Positions 37,215-46,481 of a DNA stretch of 64,000 nucleotides are shown piece after piece (the first letter of the stretch is position 1; each line of letters starts with the position of its first letter). The stretch comes from Sinimarinibacterium sp. NLF-5-8 (GTDB lineage Bacteria; Pseudomonadota; Gammaproteobacteria; Nevskiales; Nevskiaceae), in NCBI RefSeq assembly GCF_010092425.1, contig NZ_CP048030.1:620001-684000 (forward strand), in the 5' to 3' direction. The position numbers were made by a program, and so were the translations under genes. The notes under the pieces are model-generated. The model made no database searches. It was given only the letters and a program-made list of their open reading frames with translations, and was not told where the DNA came from.

Positions 37215-39347
37215 TTAGTTGTCTTGTGTGAACCACACCGCGTTCTGGGCGGCGGCACGGTAGTGCCAACCCGGTTCAACCAGATAAGTTGTGGCGCGCG
37301 CCACGACGATGGCCGGGCCACGGATCGCGGTGCCGGGAGCCAGCGCCGCTTCGTCATAAATGGGCGTATCCAGTGCCGCCTGATGGCCGACGAAGTGGCA
37401 TGGACGGTGGCTCACCGGCGGCGGTGCAGGCAAAGGCTGGCCTTGCGGCTTGATGCCGCTGAACGCCACACCCTCCTGTGTCACGAAAGAGCAGACGCGG
37501 ATGGTGTTGATGCGCACGCCGGCTTCGGGCGTCTGACTGCCCTGGCCAAAGCGTTCGCCGTAGCGCGCGTGGAACAGCGTGATCAGTTGCAACACATCGT
37601 CAGCGGTTTGCAGCCGATCGAGCGTGCTGATGACGGCGGTTTCAACCCGCTGGTTGCCGTAACGCATGTCCAGCTCCAGCCGGTAGCCGATGGCCTCGGG
37701 AGCAAAACCCTGACGCAGCAGATCCTCACGGCCACGGGTTTCGAGTGTTTCGACGATGTGGTTGAACCGTGCGTAATCGCTGAAAAACTGTTTCTGATTG
37801 GCGTCGAACAAACTCACCCAACAGCTCATTTCGTGGATATGCAACTGGTTCATGTTGCCTGCGCCACAGGCCGAAAACACCGGCGCAAAAGGCGGCGCAA
37901 GAATGGTTTTGACGCCCAGCGCGCGGGCAATTCCGCAGGCGTGCAGCGGGCCGTTTCCACCGTAGGCGAGGATGGTGAAGTCATGCGGTTCATAGCCACG
38001 GGTACGCAGCTCGCGGGCGATGCCGTTGGCCATGTCGGCATCGACTTGTTGCTTGATCAGCTTGGCAACGGCGATGGGGTCCAGATCCATTGGATCGCAC
38101 AGCGCATGATCCAGCGCCTGGCGCGCGCGCCTTGGGTTGAGCTTGATGTGTCCGCCCGCGTAGTAGGCAGGATCGAGATAACCGAGCAGCAGATCCGCAT
38201 CGGTCACCGTCGGCTGCATGCCGCCACGGTCATAGCAGGCCGGGCCGGGGTCGGAGCCTGCAGATTTGGGCCCCACTTGTACGGTTTTAAACATCCGGTC
38301 GTATTGGCAGATCGAGCCGCCGCCAGCGCCCAATGTGACCAGGTGAACCATAGGCACGCTGACCATCCAGCGCTCGATCACCGGGTTGAAATCGTAATGC
38401 TTGATCCCGCCTTCGACGACGATGCCGATATCAAAACTGGTGCCGCCCATATCCGTGGCCACGATGTTGCCCAGCTCGGCCTGCAGCGCCAGATATTCGC
38501 TGGCTGCGATTCCTGAAACCGGGCCGGAATGCACCGTTTGCAAGGCATCGGTGGAATTGAGCTGCGCCATGCCGCCGGAGTTGTGATTGACCAGCATCGG
38601 CCGGGTGTATCCGGCGGCGCGCAGGTTCAGCTCCAGCGTGCCAAGGCCATGCACCATGACCTGGTGCAAAAACCCATCCATGATGGTGGACATTGCGCGG
38701 ACATACTCACCCTTGCGACCGGCAACCTGATGCGACAGCAGCAGCGGAATTGCGCCCAGCAAATGGCCGGGATATTCCTCCATGAAAATTTCCCGAACCC
38801 GCAGTTCATGGCTGGGGTTGACCACGGAATTGGCGAGAACCACGCAAATGGCTTCGGCGCCTTTGTCCACCAGTTCGCGCATTTTCAGGCGCAGATCGTT
38901 TTCATCCAGCGGCAGCACGATGTCACCGTCATAGTCGGTGCGTTCGCGCACTTCCATGATCATCGGGATCGGCACGATCGGGTCGGGGCGCTGCGCGTTG
39001 GGAACATCCATTTTTTGCTGGTGAGACAAGCCCACGCCGTAACCTTTGGCGCGCGCCAGGGGCACCGAGCTGCGAAACCCGGCGGTGGTCAGCAGCCCCA
39101 GACGGGGGCCTTTGCGCTCGATCAGCGCATTGGTGCCCAGTGTGGTGGCATAACGCACCGAATCGACCTGCGAAAGCAGCTCGTGCTCACGGATGCCAAG
39201 CTGCTCACAAGCGCTGGACAGCGCCTCATTGAAGCCAACCGCCAGATTATGTGGCGTGGTCAAAGCCTTGCTTTCGATATGGCGGTTATCCCAGGCCACA
39301 AAGCAATCGGTAAAGGTGCCGCCAATATCCACAGAGACACGCTTCAT
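37215..39347 (-). CDS. acxA: Acetone-carboxylase-type beta subunit (HyuA family, ATP-binding)
   Basis: 710 aa, hydantoinase A family with the ASKHA-type nucleotide site VDIGGTFTDCFV (residues 6-17), TTLGTNALIERKGPRLGLLTTAGF, ATDMGGTSFDIGIVVEGG and FTILAYGGNGPLHACGIARALG. It uses ATP to phosphorylate the ketone enolate and bicarbonate in acetone carboxylase. Its ATG overlaps the gamma-subunit stop (39344-39347), showing tight coupling. Length agrees with the 78-kDa beta subunit of known enzymes. Confidence 0.92.
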   Translation of the reverse strand: MKRVSVDIGGTFTDCFVAWDNRHIESKALTTPHNLAVGFNEALSSACEQLGIREHELLSQVDSVRYATTLGTNALIERKGPRLGLLTTAGFRSSVPLARAKGYGVGLSHQQKMDVPNAQRPDPIVPIPMIMEVRERTDYDGDIVLPLDENDLRLKMRELVDKGAEAICVVLANSVVNPSHELRVREIFMEEYPGHLLGAIPLLLSHQVAGRKGEYVRAMSTIMDGFLHQVMVHGLGTLELNLRAAGYTRPMLVNHNSGGMAQLNSTDALQTVHSGPVSGIAASEYLALQAELGNIVATDMGGTSFDIGIVVEGGIKHYDFNPVIERWMVSVPMVHLVTLGAGGGSICQYDRMFKTVQVGPKSAGSDPGPACYDRGGMQPTVTDADLLLGYLDPAYYAGGHIKLNPRRARQALDHALCDPMDLDPIAVAKLIKQQVDADMANGIARELRTRGYEPHDFTILAYGGNGPLHACGIARALGVKTILAPPFAPVFSACGAGNMNQLHIHEMSCWVSLFDANQKQFFSDYARFNHIVETLETRGREDLLRQGFAPEAIGYRLELDMRYGNQRVETAVISTLDRLQTADDVLQLITLFHARYGERFGQGSQTPEAGVRINTIRVCSFVTQEGVAFSGIKPQGQPLPAPPPVSHRPCHFVGHQAALDTPIYDEAALAPGTAIRGPAIVVARATTYLVEPGWHYRAAAQNAVWFTQDN

Positions 39348-39769
39348 GGCCTTGCTCCGGTTACCGGGGCGTGATCGTGCGTGTGCACCTTGCGCAAAGG
39401 GTCACTGCCCATCGGCGCCTGTGTCACCTCGGGGCGATCTTTCCACTGTGCCTTGAGTGCGTCGATATCCAGCTCAATATCGTGGATCGGCGGATGTCCG
39501 GGCGGCAGATATTCGGTTTCGATCATCACGCCGCAGTGCCGACAGTAATACTCCAGGATGCGACACCAATCCGGGTTGGGCGCATAGGTCAGGGTGTATT
39601 TGTCCGGATCGAGCAGCGGCTTGTGTATTTCCCGGGGGTCGCGGTCATACACCAGCAGGCCGCGTTTGTAATTGTCGCGCGCGCTGTGCAGGGCGGTGTC
39701 GCAGTGCCGACATTCCCATTGCTCGGTGTCCAGATTGATGCGCAGATTTTCTGTTATCAGAACATTCAT
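39344..39769 (-). CDS. acxC: Acetone-carboxylase-type gamma subunit (metal-binding)
   Basis: 141 aa from ATG 39769, which has AGGAG 7 bases upstream; the frame extends nine codons further without such a site. Two CxxC pairs (WECRHCDTA, YYCRHCGVM) form a probable zinc site, and the C-terminal GHPPIHDIELDIDALKAQW matches the gamma subunit family. It is the first gene of the operon, whereas known acx operons place it last. The N-terminal half (ITENLRINLDT…DPREIHKPLLDP) is closer to the small subunit of acetophenone carboxylase as I remember it. Confidence 0.85.
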   Translation of the reverse strand: MNVLITENLRINLDTEQWECRHCDTALHSARDNYKRGLLVYDRDPREIHKPLLDPDKYTLTYAPNPDWCRILEYYCRHCGVMIETEYLPPGHPPIHDIELDIDALKAQWKDRPEVTQAPMGSDPLRKVHTHDHAPVTGARP

Positions 39770-39894
39770 GAACCTTCTCCTCACAAGGCATATCAAGGCA
39801 TGCCGGTGGGGTTAGGTTCGAAGAAAGCCCCTGCCATCACCCCACCCTAAGGAATGGATTTTTGCGCAGGGGTGGGTGCTGGCAGGGATCGGGA
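39770..39894 (-). promoter_or_regulatory. Promoter region of the ketone carboxylase operon
   Basis: The 125 bases between the LuxR-type regulator's stop and the gamma subunit hold CCACCCTAA at 39842-39850 and GGTGGGGTTAGG at 39805-39816. The first motif recurs before the thiolase gene. No sigma-54 (-24/-12) promoter is visible, although known acx operons use sigma-54 activators. Confidence 0.5.
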
Positions 39895-42576
39895 TCAGTC
39901 GATCAGACGATGCTGGCGGGCAACGGCGACGGCTTGCATCCGGTTATGGGTCTGAAGTTTTTCAAAGATGTTGCGCAGATGCCATTTGACTGTATTGGTG
40001 GAGACCGACAGGCGCGTGGCAATGCCTTTGTTGGACAAGCCATTGGCGACATGCGCCAGCAGACGCTGCTCTTTTTCGGTCAGCGGCTCAATCAAGCGGA
40101 TGGCGGCAGACGCGGTGGAGGATGCGGGCAGTGCGGTCATGGGCGCCCCGGCTTCGGTCAACAGATGATCCACATAGACCAGCAGCGATTCATGCCCGGC
40201 CAGATCCGGCAGCCCGGCAAAATGGCTGCGTACATCCTGAAGCAGCTGGATGAGGGGCGCGCGCTCATCGATGAAACTGCGGGTGATGCCGCTGTGCTGG
40301 CCGATTTCCAGCGCCTCGATCAGCGACCGCCGCGCCAGATTGAAGTGCCCTTCGGCATGTTGTGCCAGTGCCAGCATCACCAGCAGCTTGAGCTCACGCC
40401 GCCGCCGCCGTTGTTGACGAGCGACGCGCAGGGCCCCTTGTAATTCAATGCGAGCCTGTGTCGGTTGGCCACGGCGGAGCATCAGCCGCGCCCATGTCAC
40501 GGTGTGCGCTTCGGTTTCGCCGGCGTGAAACATCATCTCGGCGTCGGCAGCCAAGGCGCCCAGGTCGTAGCTGCGCAATCGCTGTTCGGCCAGTTCCAGA
40601 TCGTCGGACAGCGTTGCCTGGCGTATCCGCTCGGCTTGGGCGTATGCCAGCAGGCGAGTAAAGCCGTGTTGATATGCCGTGACCAGTGCGCGCTCAAGGA
40701 TGGCATCTGCCGCTGCGATGTCACCGCGGTTGAATGCGATCCGGGCTCGGCAAATATACAAGGTGGCCAGTGCATCAACGATGACTTGCCTTTCAGCCAT
40801 TGAGCCGTAATCACTGAGCAGTGATTGCGCCTCGGCGATCCTGTTTTGCTCGTAATAGGCATCTGCCAGGTACATCGCGGTGATCGAGCCGGCACTGACG
40901 TGCCCGCAGGCTTGTTCCTCGGTGCGGCGCAATGCCGTGGCCAGGTGGCAAGCCGCATCTTCCAGGCGCGCTTCAGCAAACAGCGACATGCCGTAAATGG
41001 CGTCCTGGTACGCTTGCCCAAACAGAAAATGATCGCGGTCGTGCAGCGGGCGTGCGCGCAGCAGGAGTGCGCGCGCTTCTTCGAATCTGGCCTTGGCACA
41101 CAAGAATACGGCGCGCGCGTTGAAGGTGACGGCATATCGGAGTCCGTCCTGCTCGGTGAGCTTTTCGCTCGCCTGTGCCGCGTGCTCGCCGAGCTCCTCG
41201 ATCCGGTCTTGTGCGGCCAGAACAAACAAAGCCGCAAAGTCGCGTACCGCCAGCGCGCGCGGGTCGGGGCTGGATGCCAAATGCTCACTCCAGACCCCCA
41301 GCAACCGGTTGGCTTTGTCAAAGGCGCGTAAAAAGCCATAGGCAATGGTTGCCGCGGCGATGACATTCTCATGTCTCAGAAGCATGTCGGTCGGCAGCGC
41401 ATCAACGTATTGTTCGATCAGCGTCAGTCGCTCTTGCGCCAGCATGTGATCGATCACCGATTCCAGAAGTGTCAGTGCCAATGGCTGGTCATCGGCTTTC
41501 AGGGCATGCTGGATGGCATCCTCCTGATAGTGGTGCTGCGCAAACCAGTGGGCGATGCACAGATGCCGCTGCCGAAGTTCTGCCGGGCTGTTGTTTTGAT
41601 GCACGCGCGCCAGTAAAAACTGCCGAAACAGATTGTGAAACCGATACCAGTTGCCCTCCATATCGGTTTGCGCCAGAAACAGACCTGCCTGTTCTATGCG
41701 CTGCAAAACCGCAAGGCCGTCATCCATGCCGGTCAGGTGCTCCACCAGTCCGGCGTTGAGTTTTTCGGGAAGGCACAGATCGACCAATGTGGCGCGAAGA
41801 TCCAGGGGCAGGTGATCAAAAACTTCGGTGGCAAGAAAATTGATCAGATCACGGGTTACCCCATTTCCAGACCAGACCAGATGGCGATGTGCAGGGTCGC
41901 GTTGCAAGCACAGGCGGATGCACTGCAATGCGGCGGGCCATCCGCCGGTATTGACGTGAATTGCACGAATGTCCTCCGCCGAAAGGCTGACGAATTCCCT
42001 GAAAAACTCGGCACTTTCCTGTGGCGTGAAGCGCAAGTCGGTTTCATCCAGCACGATTGCCTGTTCGCGCAGTTGCAGGCCGCTCAATGTGGTGGCCGGC
42101 AGCACGCGCGTGGCAATGCACAGCTGCATATTGGGGGGAAGATTTTGGGCAATCTGGGTCAGCGTCTGATTGAACGGTGCTGTAAATGCCTGTTCAAAAT
42201 TGTCGATGACCACCAGTCCACGGCCATGGATGCGCTGGAGCGCGCGGATCAACGTTTGCACGGTTGTGGGTCGTAGATCCTGCCTGGCGCGGCGTTGTCG
42301 CTGAGTTTCGTCCAGCCCGTCTATGGCATCGCAGAGGATGCGCAGAAATTGGGTGATATCGGAGGACTGCGCATCCATCCGAACCCATATCACGCGGTCG
42401 CCCTGCGTACGCCGTGCCTGACTGTACTGTTTCAGCAGGGTTGTTTTCCCAAAGCCGGCCGGGGCGCGTATCAGAACCAGCGCTGTATCCGCGCTCGACT
42501 CGATCTGAGCCAACGCTCGGGTGCGCAAAATGTGCGCGCGCTTGACGGGCGTGATGACGGGGTCGTAACGGTTCAT
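39895..42576 (-). CDS. MalT-like large ATP-binding LuxR regulator (LAL/STAND family)
   Basis: 893 aa from ATG 42576 (MNRYDPVITPVKRAHILRTRAL); the frame extends 21 codons upstream. Walker A is APAGFGKTTLLK (about 38-49), followed by a STAND NTPase domain, TPR-like helical repeats (about 400-760) and a C-terminal LuxR HTH (LTEKEQRLLAHVANGLSNKGIATRLSVSTNTVKWHLRNIFEKL). Such proteins bind an inducer and ATP, oligomerise and activate nearby operons. It lies between the carboxylase operon and the thiolase and is their probable activator, in place of the AcxR sigma-54 activator known elsewhere. Confidence 0.88.
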   Translation of the reverse strand: MNRYDPVITPVKRAHILRTRALAQIESSADTALVLIRAPAGFGKTTLLKQYSQARRTQGDRVIWVRMDAQSSDITQFLRILCDAIDGLDETQRQRRARQDLRPTTVQTLIRALQRIHGRGLVVIDNFEQAFTAPFNQTLTQIAQNLPPNMQLCIATRVLPATTLSGLQLREQAIVLDETDLRFTPQESAEFFREFVSLSAEDIRAIHVNTGGWPAALQCIRLCLQRDPAHRHLVWSGNGVTRDLINFLATEVFDHLPLDLRATLVDLCLPEKLNAGLVEHLTGMDDGLAVLQRIEQAGLFLAQTDMEGNWYRFHNLFRQFLLARVHQNNSPAELRQRHLCIAHWFAQHHYQEDAIQHALKADDQPLALTLLESVIDHMLAQERLTLIEQYVDALPTDMLLRHENVIAAATIAYGFLRAFDKANRLLGVWSEHLASSPDPRALAVRDFAALFVLAAQDRIEELGEHAAQASEKLTEQDGLRYAVTFNARAVFLCAKARFEEARALLLRARPLHDRDHFLFGQAYQDAIYGMSLFAEARLEDAACHLATALRRTEEQACGHVSAGSITAMYLADAYYEQNRIAEAQSLLSDYGSMAERQVIVDALATLYICRARIAFNRGDIAAADAILERALVTAYQHGFTRLLAYAQAERIRQATLSDDLELAEQRLRSYDLGALAADAEMMFHAGETEAHTVTWARLMLRRGQPTQARIELQGALRVARQQRRRRRELKLLVMLALAQHAEGHFNLARRSLIEALEIGQHSGITRSFIDERAPLIQLLQDVRSHFAGLPDLAGHESLLVYVDHLLTEAGAPMTALPASSTASAAIRLIEPLTEKEQRLLAHVANGLSNKGIATRLSVSTNTVKWHLRNIFEKLQTHNRMQAVAVARQHRLID

Positions 42577-42783
42577 GAGCACGGCTTGAGGGATACGGCT
42601 TGAAGCCAGCCTTACCTCTGCCCCGGGATCTGGCACCACCCGAAAGGGTGGTTATCGGGTTGATGGGCTGCCGACGGGCGGGATATTGACAAAGGCTGCG
42701 CAAATCCACCCTAAAGTGCGGTGTCTGGCGGGCCTGCGATGGCTAGGGTGTGACCCATCACAACACATTGCAGGGGCGTTTTT
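42577..42783 (+). promoter_or_regulatory. Divergent promoter region of the LAL regulator and thiolase
   Basis: It contains an inverted repeat ACCACCC-gaaa-GGGTGGT (42635-42652), a consensus -35 TTGACA (42686-42691) and CCACCCTAA (42706-42714), the same nine bases found before the carboxylase operon. A good -10 at standard spacing is lacking, in keeping with activator-dependent transcription. Confidence 0.5.
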
Positions 42784-43968
42784 ATGGCTGAAACCACCGT
42801 GGTGGCGGGCGTTGGCATGGTGCCATTCACCAAGCCCGGGGCGTCGGCGTCTTATGTTCAGATGGGGGCGCAGGCGGTACGCCAGGCGCTGGCCGATGCG
42901 GGGGTTGATTACACCCAGATTCAGCAGGCTTATGCAGGCTACGTCTACGGCGATTCCACCTGCGGGCAGCGCGTACTGTATGACGTCGGCATGAGCGGGA
43001 TTCCGATCATCAACGTCAACAACAACTGCGCCACCGGCTCCACGGCACTGTTTCTAGCGCGACAGGCCATTGCCAGCGGTCTGGCCGAATGCGTACTGGC
43101 AGTTGGTTTTGAGCAGATGCAGCCGGGCGCTATTGCGCCCGGGTTTGCCGATCGACCATCGCCATTTCAGCGCTTTGACGCGCTCACCGATGATCTGCTC
43201 GGGCATCGTGAGCTGCCGCTGGCAATCCGCTATTTTGGCGGCGCTGGGCTTGCGCATATGCAGCAATACGGCACCGCGTTGAACACCTTTGCCAAGATCC
43301 GCGCCAAAGCCAGCCGCCACGCCGCCAACAACCCGCTGGCGCTGTTTCGCAAGGTCGTCACCGCAGATGAAGTGATGGCATCGCCCGTGCTCTGGCCGGG
43401 GGTGATGACGCGGCTGATGGCCTGCCCGCCCACCTGCGGCGGCGCTGCCGCAGTGCTGTGCAGTCCGGCGTTTGCGCGGCGGCATCGCTTGCGCAGTGAC
43501 GTGCGGATTGCGGCGCAGGCGTTGACCACCGACACCGCAGTGACTTTTGAGGCGCGCGATATGCGTGAACTGGTTGGCTATAGCATGACCCGCGCAGCGG
43601 CACAGGCGGTATATCAGCAGGCCGGTATCGGCGCGCAGGACGTGGATGTCATCGAACTGCATGACTGTTTTGCCCAAAACGAACTCATCACCTATGAGGC
43701 GCTGGGGCTGTGTGAGCCTGGCGCGGCCGAGCAGCTGGTTTGTGATGGTGACAACACCTATGGCGGGCGTTTCGTCGTCAATCCATCCGGAGGGCTGCTC
43801 TGCAAGGGGCATCCGCTGGGCGCCACCGGACTGGCGCAATGCACCGAGCTGGTGCAGCAGTTGCGGGGCAGTGCCGGCGCCCGGCAGGTTGAAGGCGCGC
43901 GGCTGGCTCTGCAACACAACCTCGGGCTGGGCGGTGCCTGCGTGGTCACGCTGTACGAAAAGGGTTGA
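42784..43968 (+). CDS. SCP-x-type thiolase (acetyl-CoA acyltransferase)
   Basis: 394 aa. The nucleophile is Cys82 in NVNNNCATGSTALFLARQAI. The second active-site region ELHDCFAQNELITYEALGL and the C-terminal GGLLCKGHPLGATGLAQCTEL are those of SCP-x/non-decarboxylating thiolases acting on longer or branched 3-oxoacyl-CoAs. Here it may cleave the 3-oxoacyl-CoA made by the carboxylase and CoA ligase. It is transcribed divergently from the LAL regulator and shares its CCACCCTAA motif with the carboxylase promoter. Confidence 0.88.
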   Translation: MAETTVVAGVGMVPFTKPGASASYVQMGAQAVRQALADAGVDYTQIQQAYAGYVYGDSTCGQRVLYDVGMSGIPIINVNNNCATGSTALFLARQAIASGLAECVLAVGFEQMQPGAIAPGFADRPSPFQRFDALTDDLLGHRELPLAIRYFGGAGLAHMQQYGTALNTFAKIRAKASRHAANNPLALFRKVVTADEVMASPVLWPGVMTRLMACPPTCGGAAAVLCSPAFARRHRLRSDVRIAAQALTTDTAVTFEARDMRELVGYSMTRAAAQAVYQQAGIGAQDVDVIELHDCFAQNELITYEALGLCEPGAAEQLVCDGDNTYGGRFVVNPSGGLLCKGHPLGATGLAQCTELVQQLRGSAGARQVEGARLALQHNLGLGGACVVTLYEKG

Positions 43969-44012
43969 CCCTGGCGTCTGGCAGCGGCGGCGTGCGTCGT
44001 GTCGGTCGGCGC

Positions 44013-45020
44013 TTACGGATGGCGCCAGAGGGTGCCTGCATCTTCAAAAGCGTCGTAGTGCAGACGCTCGCTGGCCAGTCCGGCGGCGGCAAAATCGCGT
44101 TTGGCGGCGTGGATCATGAGCGGCGGCCCGGCGAGATAGGCGCGATGTGCGCGCAAATCAGGCTGATCGGCCAGCACGGCCAGATGCACCCAGCCGCGCC
44201 GCCCCTGCCAGTCGTCATCGGCCTGCGACAGCACCGGCTGATAGGTCAGCCAGGCATGCTGCTGCGCCCATTGCTGGAGCTCGTCGTGCAAATAGGCATC
44301 GCGCTGCGCGCGCACCCCCCAGTACAGCGCAACCGGCTGCGTGTTCTGCTGATGAATCAACTGTTCCAGCATCGCCCGCAACGGCGCGATGCCGGTGCCG
44401 CCGCCGACCATCAGCATCGGCGCGCGCGCGTCCTGGCGTAAATAAAACGCCCCCAGCGGCCCTTCAAAACGCAGGATGCTGCGTTCGGCCAGTTCATGTA
44501 CGGCGAACTGGGCAAACCGGCCTTGTGGGGTGATCCGCAGTTGCAACGTCAAGGTTTCACCGTTGGCAGCATTGGCAATCGAAAAACTCCGGCGCTGGCC
44601 GTCTGCCAGCAGCAGGTCAATGTACTGGCCGGGCAAATAGGCAAACGGCGTCCCGCGCGGCAGCTTCAGCGTCAGCGCCAGCACGTCATGCGCCAGCCAG
44701 CGTTTGCTTTGCAGCCGGCACGGCAGCTGGCGCGGGCGCAGCGCCTCGCTGGGTGGCAGCAGCACATCCAGGCGGACATCACTGCGCGCGCGCGTCTGGC
44801 ACATCAACAAAAACCCGGCCTTGCGCTCGGCCTCTGAAAGCGCCGGACTTTCACCTTCGATGACCCCGCTGATCAGGCGCGCGCGGCACGATCCGCAGCG
44901 CCCCGATTGGCAGCCGTGCGGCAGCAGCAAATCCTGACGCAGCCCTGCGGCGAGCAGCGTCTCATCGGCGCGCGCCGCAAACTGCTGCGACGAGGGTTGC
45001 AAGTACACTTGGTGGCTCAT
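44013..45020 (-). CDS. 2Fe-2S ferredoxin-dependent flavin reductase (CDP-6-deoxy-glucoseen reductase-like)
   Basis: 335 aa from ATG 45020 (MSHQVYLQPSSQQFAARADETLLAA); in-frame upstream starts are possible. The N-terminal plant-type 2Fe-2S domain has HGCQSGRCGSCRA and a final Cys in LLMCQTRA. It is followed by an FAD domain (RSFSIANA) and an NAD domain (GGGTGIAPLRAML). It passes electrons from NADH to a partner oxygenase or to UbiD/UbiX-type chemistry; the partner is unknown. It converges on the thiolase gene and its 5' end overlaps the region where the SDR gene begins. Confidence 0.87.
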   Translation of the reverse strand: MSHQVYLQPSSQQFAARADETLLAAGLRQDLLLPHGCQSGRCGSCRARLISGVIEGESPALSEAERKAGFLLMCQTRARSDVRLDVLLPPSEALRPRQLPCRLQSKRWLAHDVLALTLKLPRGTPFAYLPGQYIDLLLADGQRRSFSIANAANGETLTLQLRITPQGRFAQFAVHELAERSILRFEGPLGAFYLRQDARAPMLMVGGGTGIAPLRAMLEQLIHQQNTQPVALYWGVRAQRDAYLHDELQQWAQQHAWLTYQPVLSQADDDWQGRRGWVHLAVLADQPDLRAHRAYLAGPPLMIHAAKRDFAAAGLASERLHYDAFEDAGTLWRHP

Positions 45021-45057
45021 CGACTCCCTCATGAACAATGGTGATGGCGGACAAATT

Positions 45058-45939
45058 ATGGATCAGCCTCTAAAGACAAGCGCGCGCGCGCTGATTGCCG
45101 GATGCGGTGATATTGGCCTGCGGCTGGCGCGGCGCTTGTTGCAGCAAGAGGCAGGCGAGGTCACGGCGCTGCTGCGCGATCGTGAAAAAGGTGCTGCGTT
45201 TACTGCGCTGGGCGCGCGCGTGGCGTGGATGGATCTGGATGCGCCCGAGAACGTGGGGGACTGGCCGCTGCTGTTTTGGCTGGCGCCGCCGCCTGCGCAG
45301 GGCGAGGGGGATTCACGCTTGCGCGGCTGGCTGGCGGCGCAGCGCGGGCACATCGCGCGCGTGGTGCTGATTTCGACCAGCGGGGTCTATGGCGATTGCG
45401 GCGGACGCTGGATTGATGAAACCGAGCCGCTCAAGCCGCAGAGCGCGCGCGCGCGGCGGCGGGTGGATGCCGAAAGCGCCTTGCAGGCGTGGTGTTCTGC
45501 GCGCGGATCGGCCGCGGTGATCCTGCGGGTGCCCGGCATCTATGGCGCAGGGCGTTTGCCGGTGCAGCGGCTGGCGCGCGGCATGACGGTTGTGGCACCG
45601 GAGGCGGCGCCGTGGAGCAACCGCATCCACGCCGAGGATCTAGTCACGGCATTGATGCTGGCCGGCGCGCGCGCGCCTGCGGGTCGTGTTTACAACGTCA
45701 GTGATGGTCACCCCAGCAGCATCAGCGATTACTTTGTGCAGTGCGCGCGCGCGCTGGGACTGCCGCTGCCGCAGTTTGTGGATATGGCGGGCGCGCGCAC
45801 GCAGATGAGCGCCGAGATGCTGTCGTATCTGGCCGAGTCCAGACGGCTCAAGACCGGGCGGATTCAGGCCGAGCTGGGTTTTGTGCCGCAGTTTGGCGAC
45901 CTGGCGCACGGTCTGGCCGCGTCACTGACCGCAGAATGA
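45058..45939 (+). CDS. SDR-family NAD(P)-dependent epimerase-like protein (YeeZ-type)
   Basis: 293 aa from ATG 45058; an ATG at 45031 would add nine residues. The Rossmann motif [17 protein letters not shown] (GxGxxG variant), the catalytic-region [24 protein letters not shown] and [11 protein letters not shown] are characteristic of extended/atypical SDRs. In YeeZ-type members the Tyr-x-x-x-Lys motif is degraded; here the corresponding segment reads [10 protein letters not shown]. Substrate is unknown. The coding sequence holds several of the longest GCGCGCGCGC runs in the window. Confidence 0.82.
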   Translation: MDQPLKTSARALIAGCGDIGLRLARRLLQQEAGEVTALLRDREKGAAFTALGARVAWMDLDAPENVGDWPLLFWLAPPPAQGEGDSRLRGWLAAQRGHIARVVLISTSGVYGDCGGRWIDETEPLKPQSARARRRVDAESALQAWCSARGSAAVILRVPGIYGAGRLPVQRLARGMTVVAPEAAPWSNRIHAEDLVTALMLAGARAPAGRVYNVSDGHPSSISDYFVQCARALGLPLPQFVDMAGARTQMSAEMLSYLAESRRLKTGRIQAELGFVPQFGDLAHGLAASLTAE

Positions 45940-46001
45940 CGCGGCGCGCGCGTACACTGTGCGCCTTGTTTTTTGTGTTCGATACCAGGGAGTGTCAAAC
46001 G

Positions 46002-46412
46002 ATGAGTATGGTGGACGAGTTCAAGCAGTTTGCGATGCGCGGCAATGTGGTCGATATGGCGGTTGGCGTCATCATCGGCACGGCGTTTGGCGCGATCGTG
46101 TCATCGCTGGTGGGCGATGTGGTGATGCCGATCATCGGTCTGCTGGTCGGCGGCATTGATTTTTCCGAGATGGCGCTCACCCTCAAGGCCGCGCAAGGCG
46201 ACGAGCCTGCGGTTCTGCTGAGTTACGGCAAGCTGGTGCAGGCAACCTTTGATTTTCTGATCGTCGCGTTTGCGATCTTCATGGTCATCAAGGGCATCAA
46301 CAAGATGCAGCGCAAGCAGGCCGAACAGCCGGCGCCTGAAGCCCCGCCCGAACCCGGCGCCGAAGAAAAGCTGCTGGCCGAAATCCGCGATCTGCTCAAA
46401 TCCAAAGCCTGA
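46002..46412 (+). CDS. mscL: Large-conductance mechanosensitive channel MscL
   Basis: 136 aa. [43 protein letters not shown] is the conserved N-terminal amphipathic helix and TM1. TM2 is [21 protein letters not shown], and a C-terminal helical bundle ends [10 protein letters not shown]. It opens under membrane tension to release solutes on hypo-osmotic shock. GGGAG lies 9 bases before ATG 46002. A terminator follows. Confidence 0.97.
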   Translation: MSMVDEFKQFAMRGNVVDMAVGVIIGTAFGAIVSSLVGDVVMPIIGLLVGGIDFSEMALTLKAAQGDEPAVLLSYGKLVQATFDFLIVAFAIFMVIKGINKMQRKQAEQPAPEAPPEPGAEEKLLAEIRDLLKSKA

Positions 46413-46436
46413 TTGCGGCACTTTGCCGCATGCCAG

Positions 46437-46463
46437 AAACGCAGCTCTTGGGCTGCGTTTTTT
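46437..46463 (+). terminator. Terminator of mscL
   Basis: Stem AAACGCAGC / GCTGCGTTT with a short loop and a six-T tail. A second, T-less hairpin (TGCGGCA / TGCCGCA) lies just before it at 46414-46430. Confidence 0.9.
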
Positions 46464-46481
46464 GTGTTTGTGGGCAGGACT

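Noticed and set aside
39770..39894. Sigma-54 promoter before the carboxylase operon
   Set aside because: TGGCA occurs on the minus strand, but no GC at the required -12 spacing was found.
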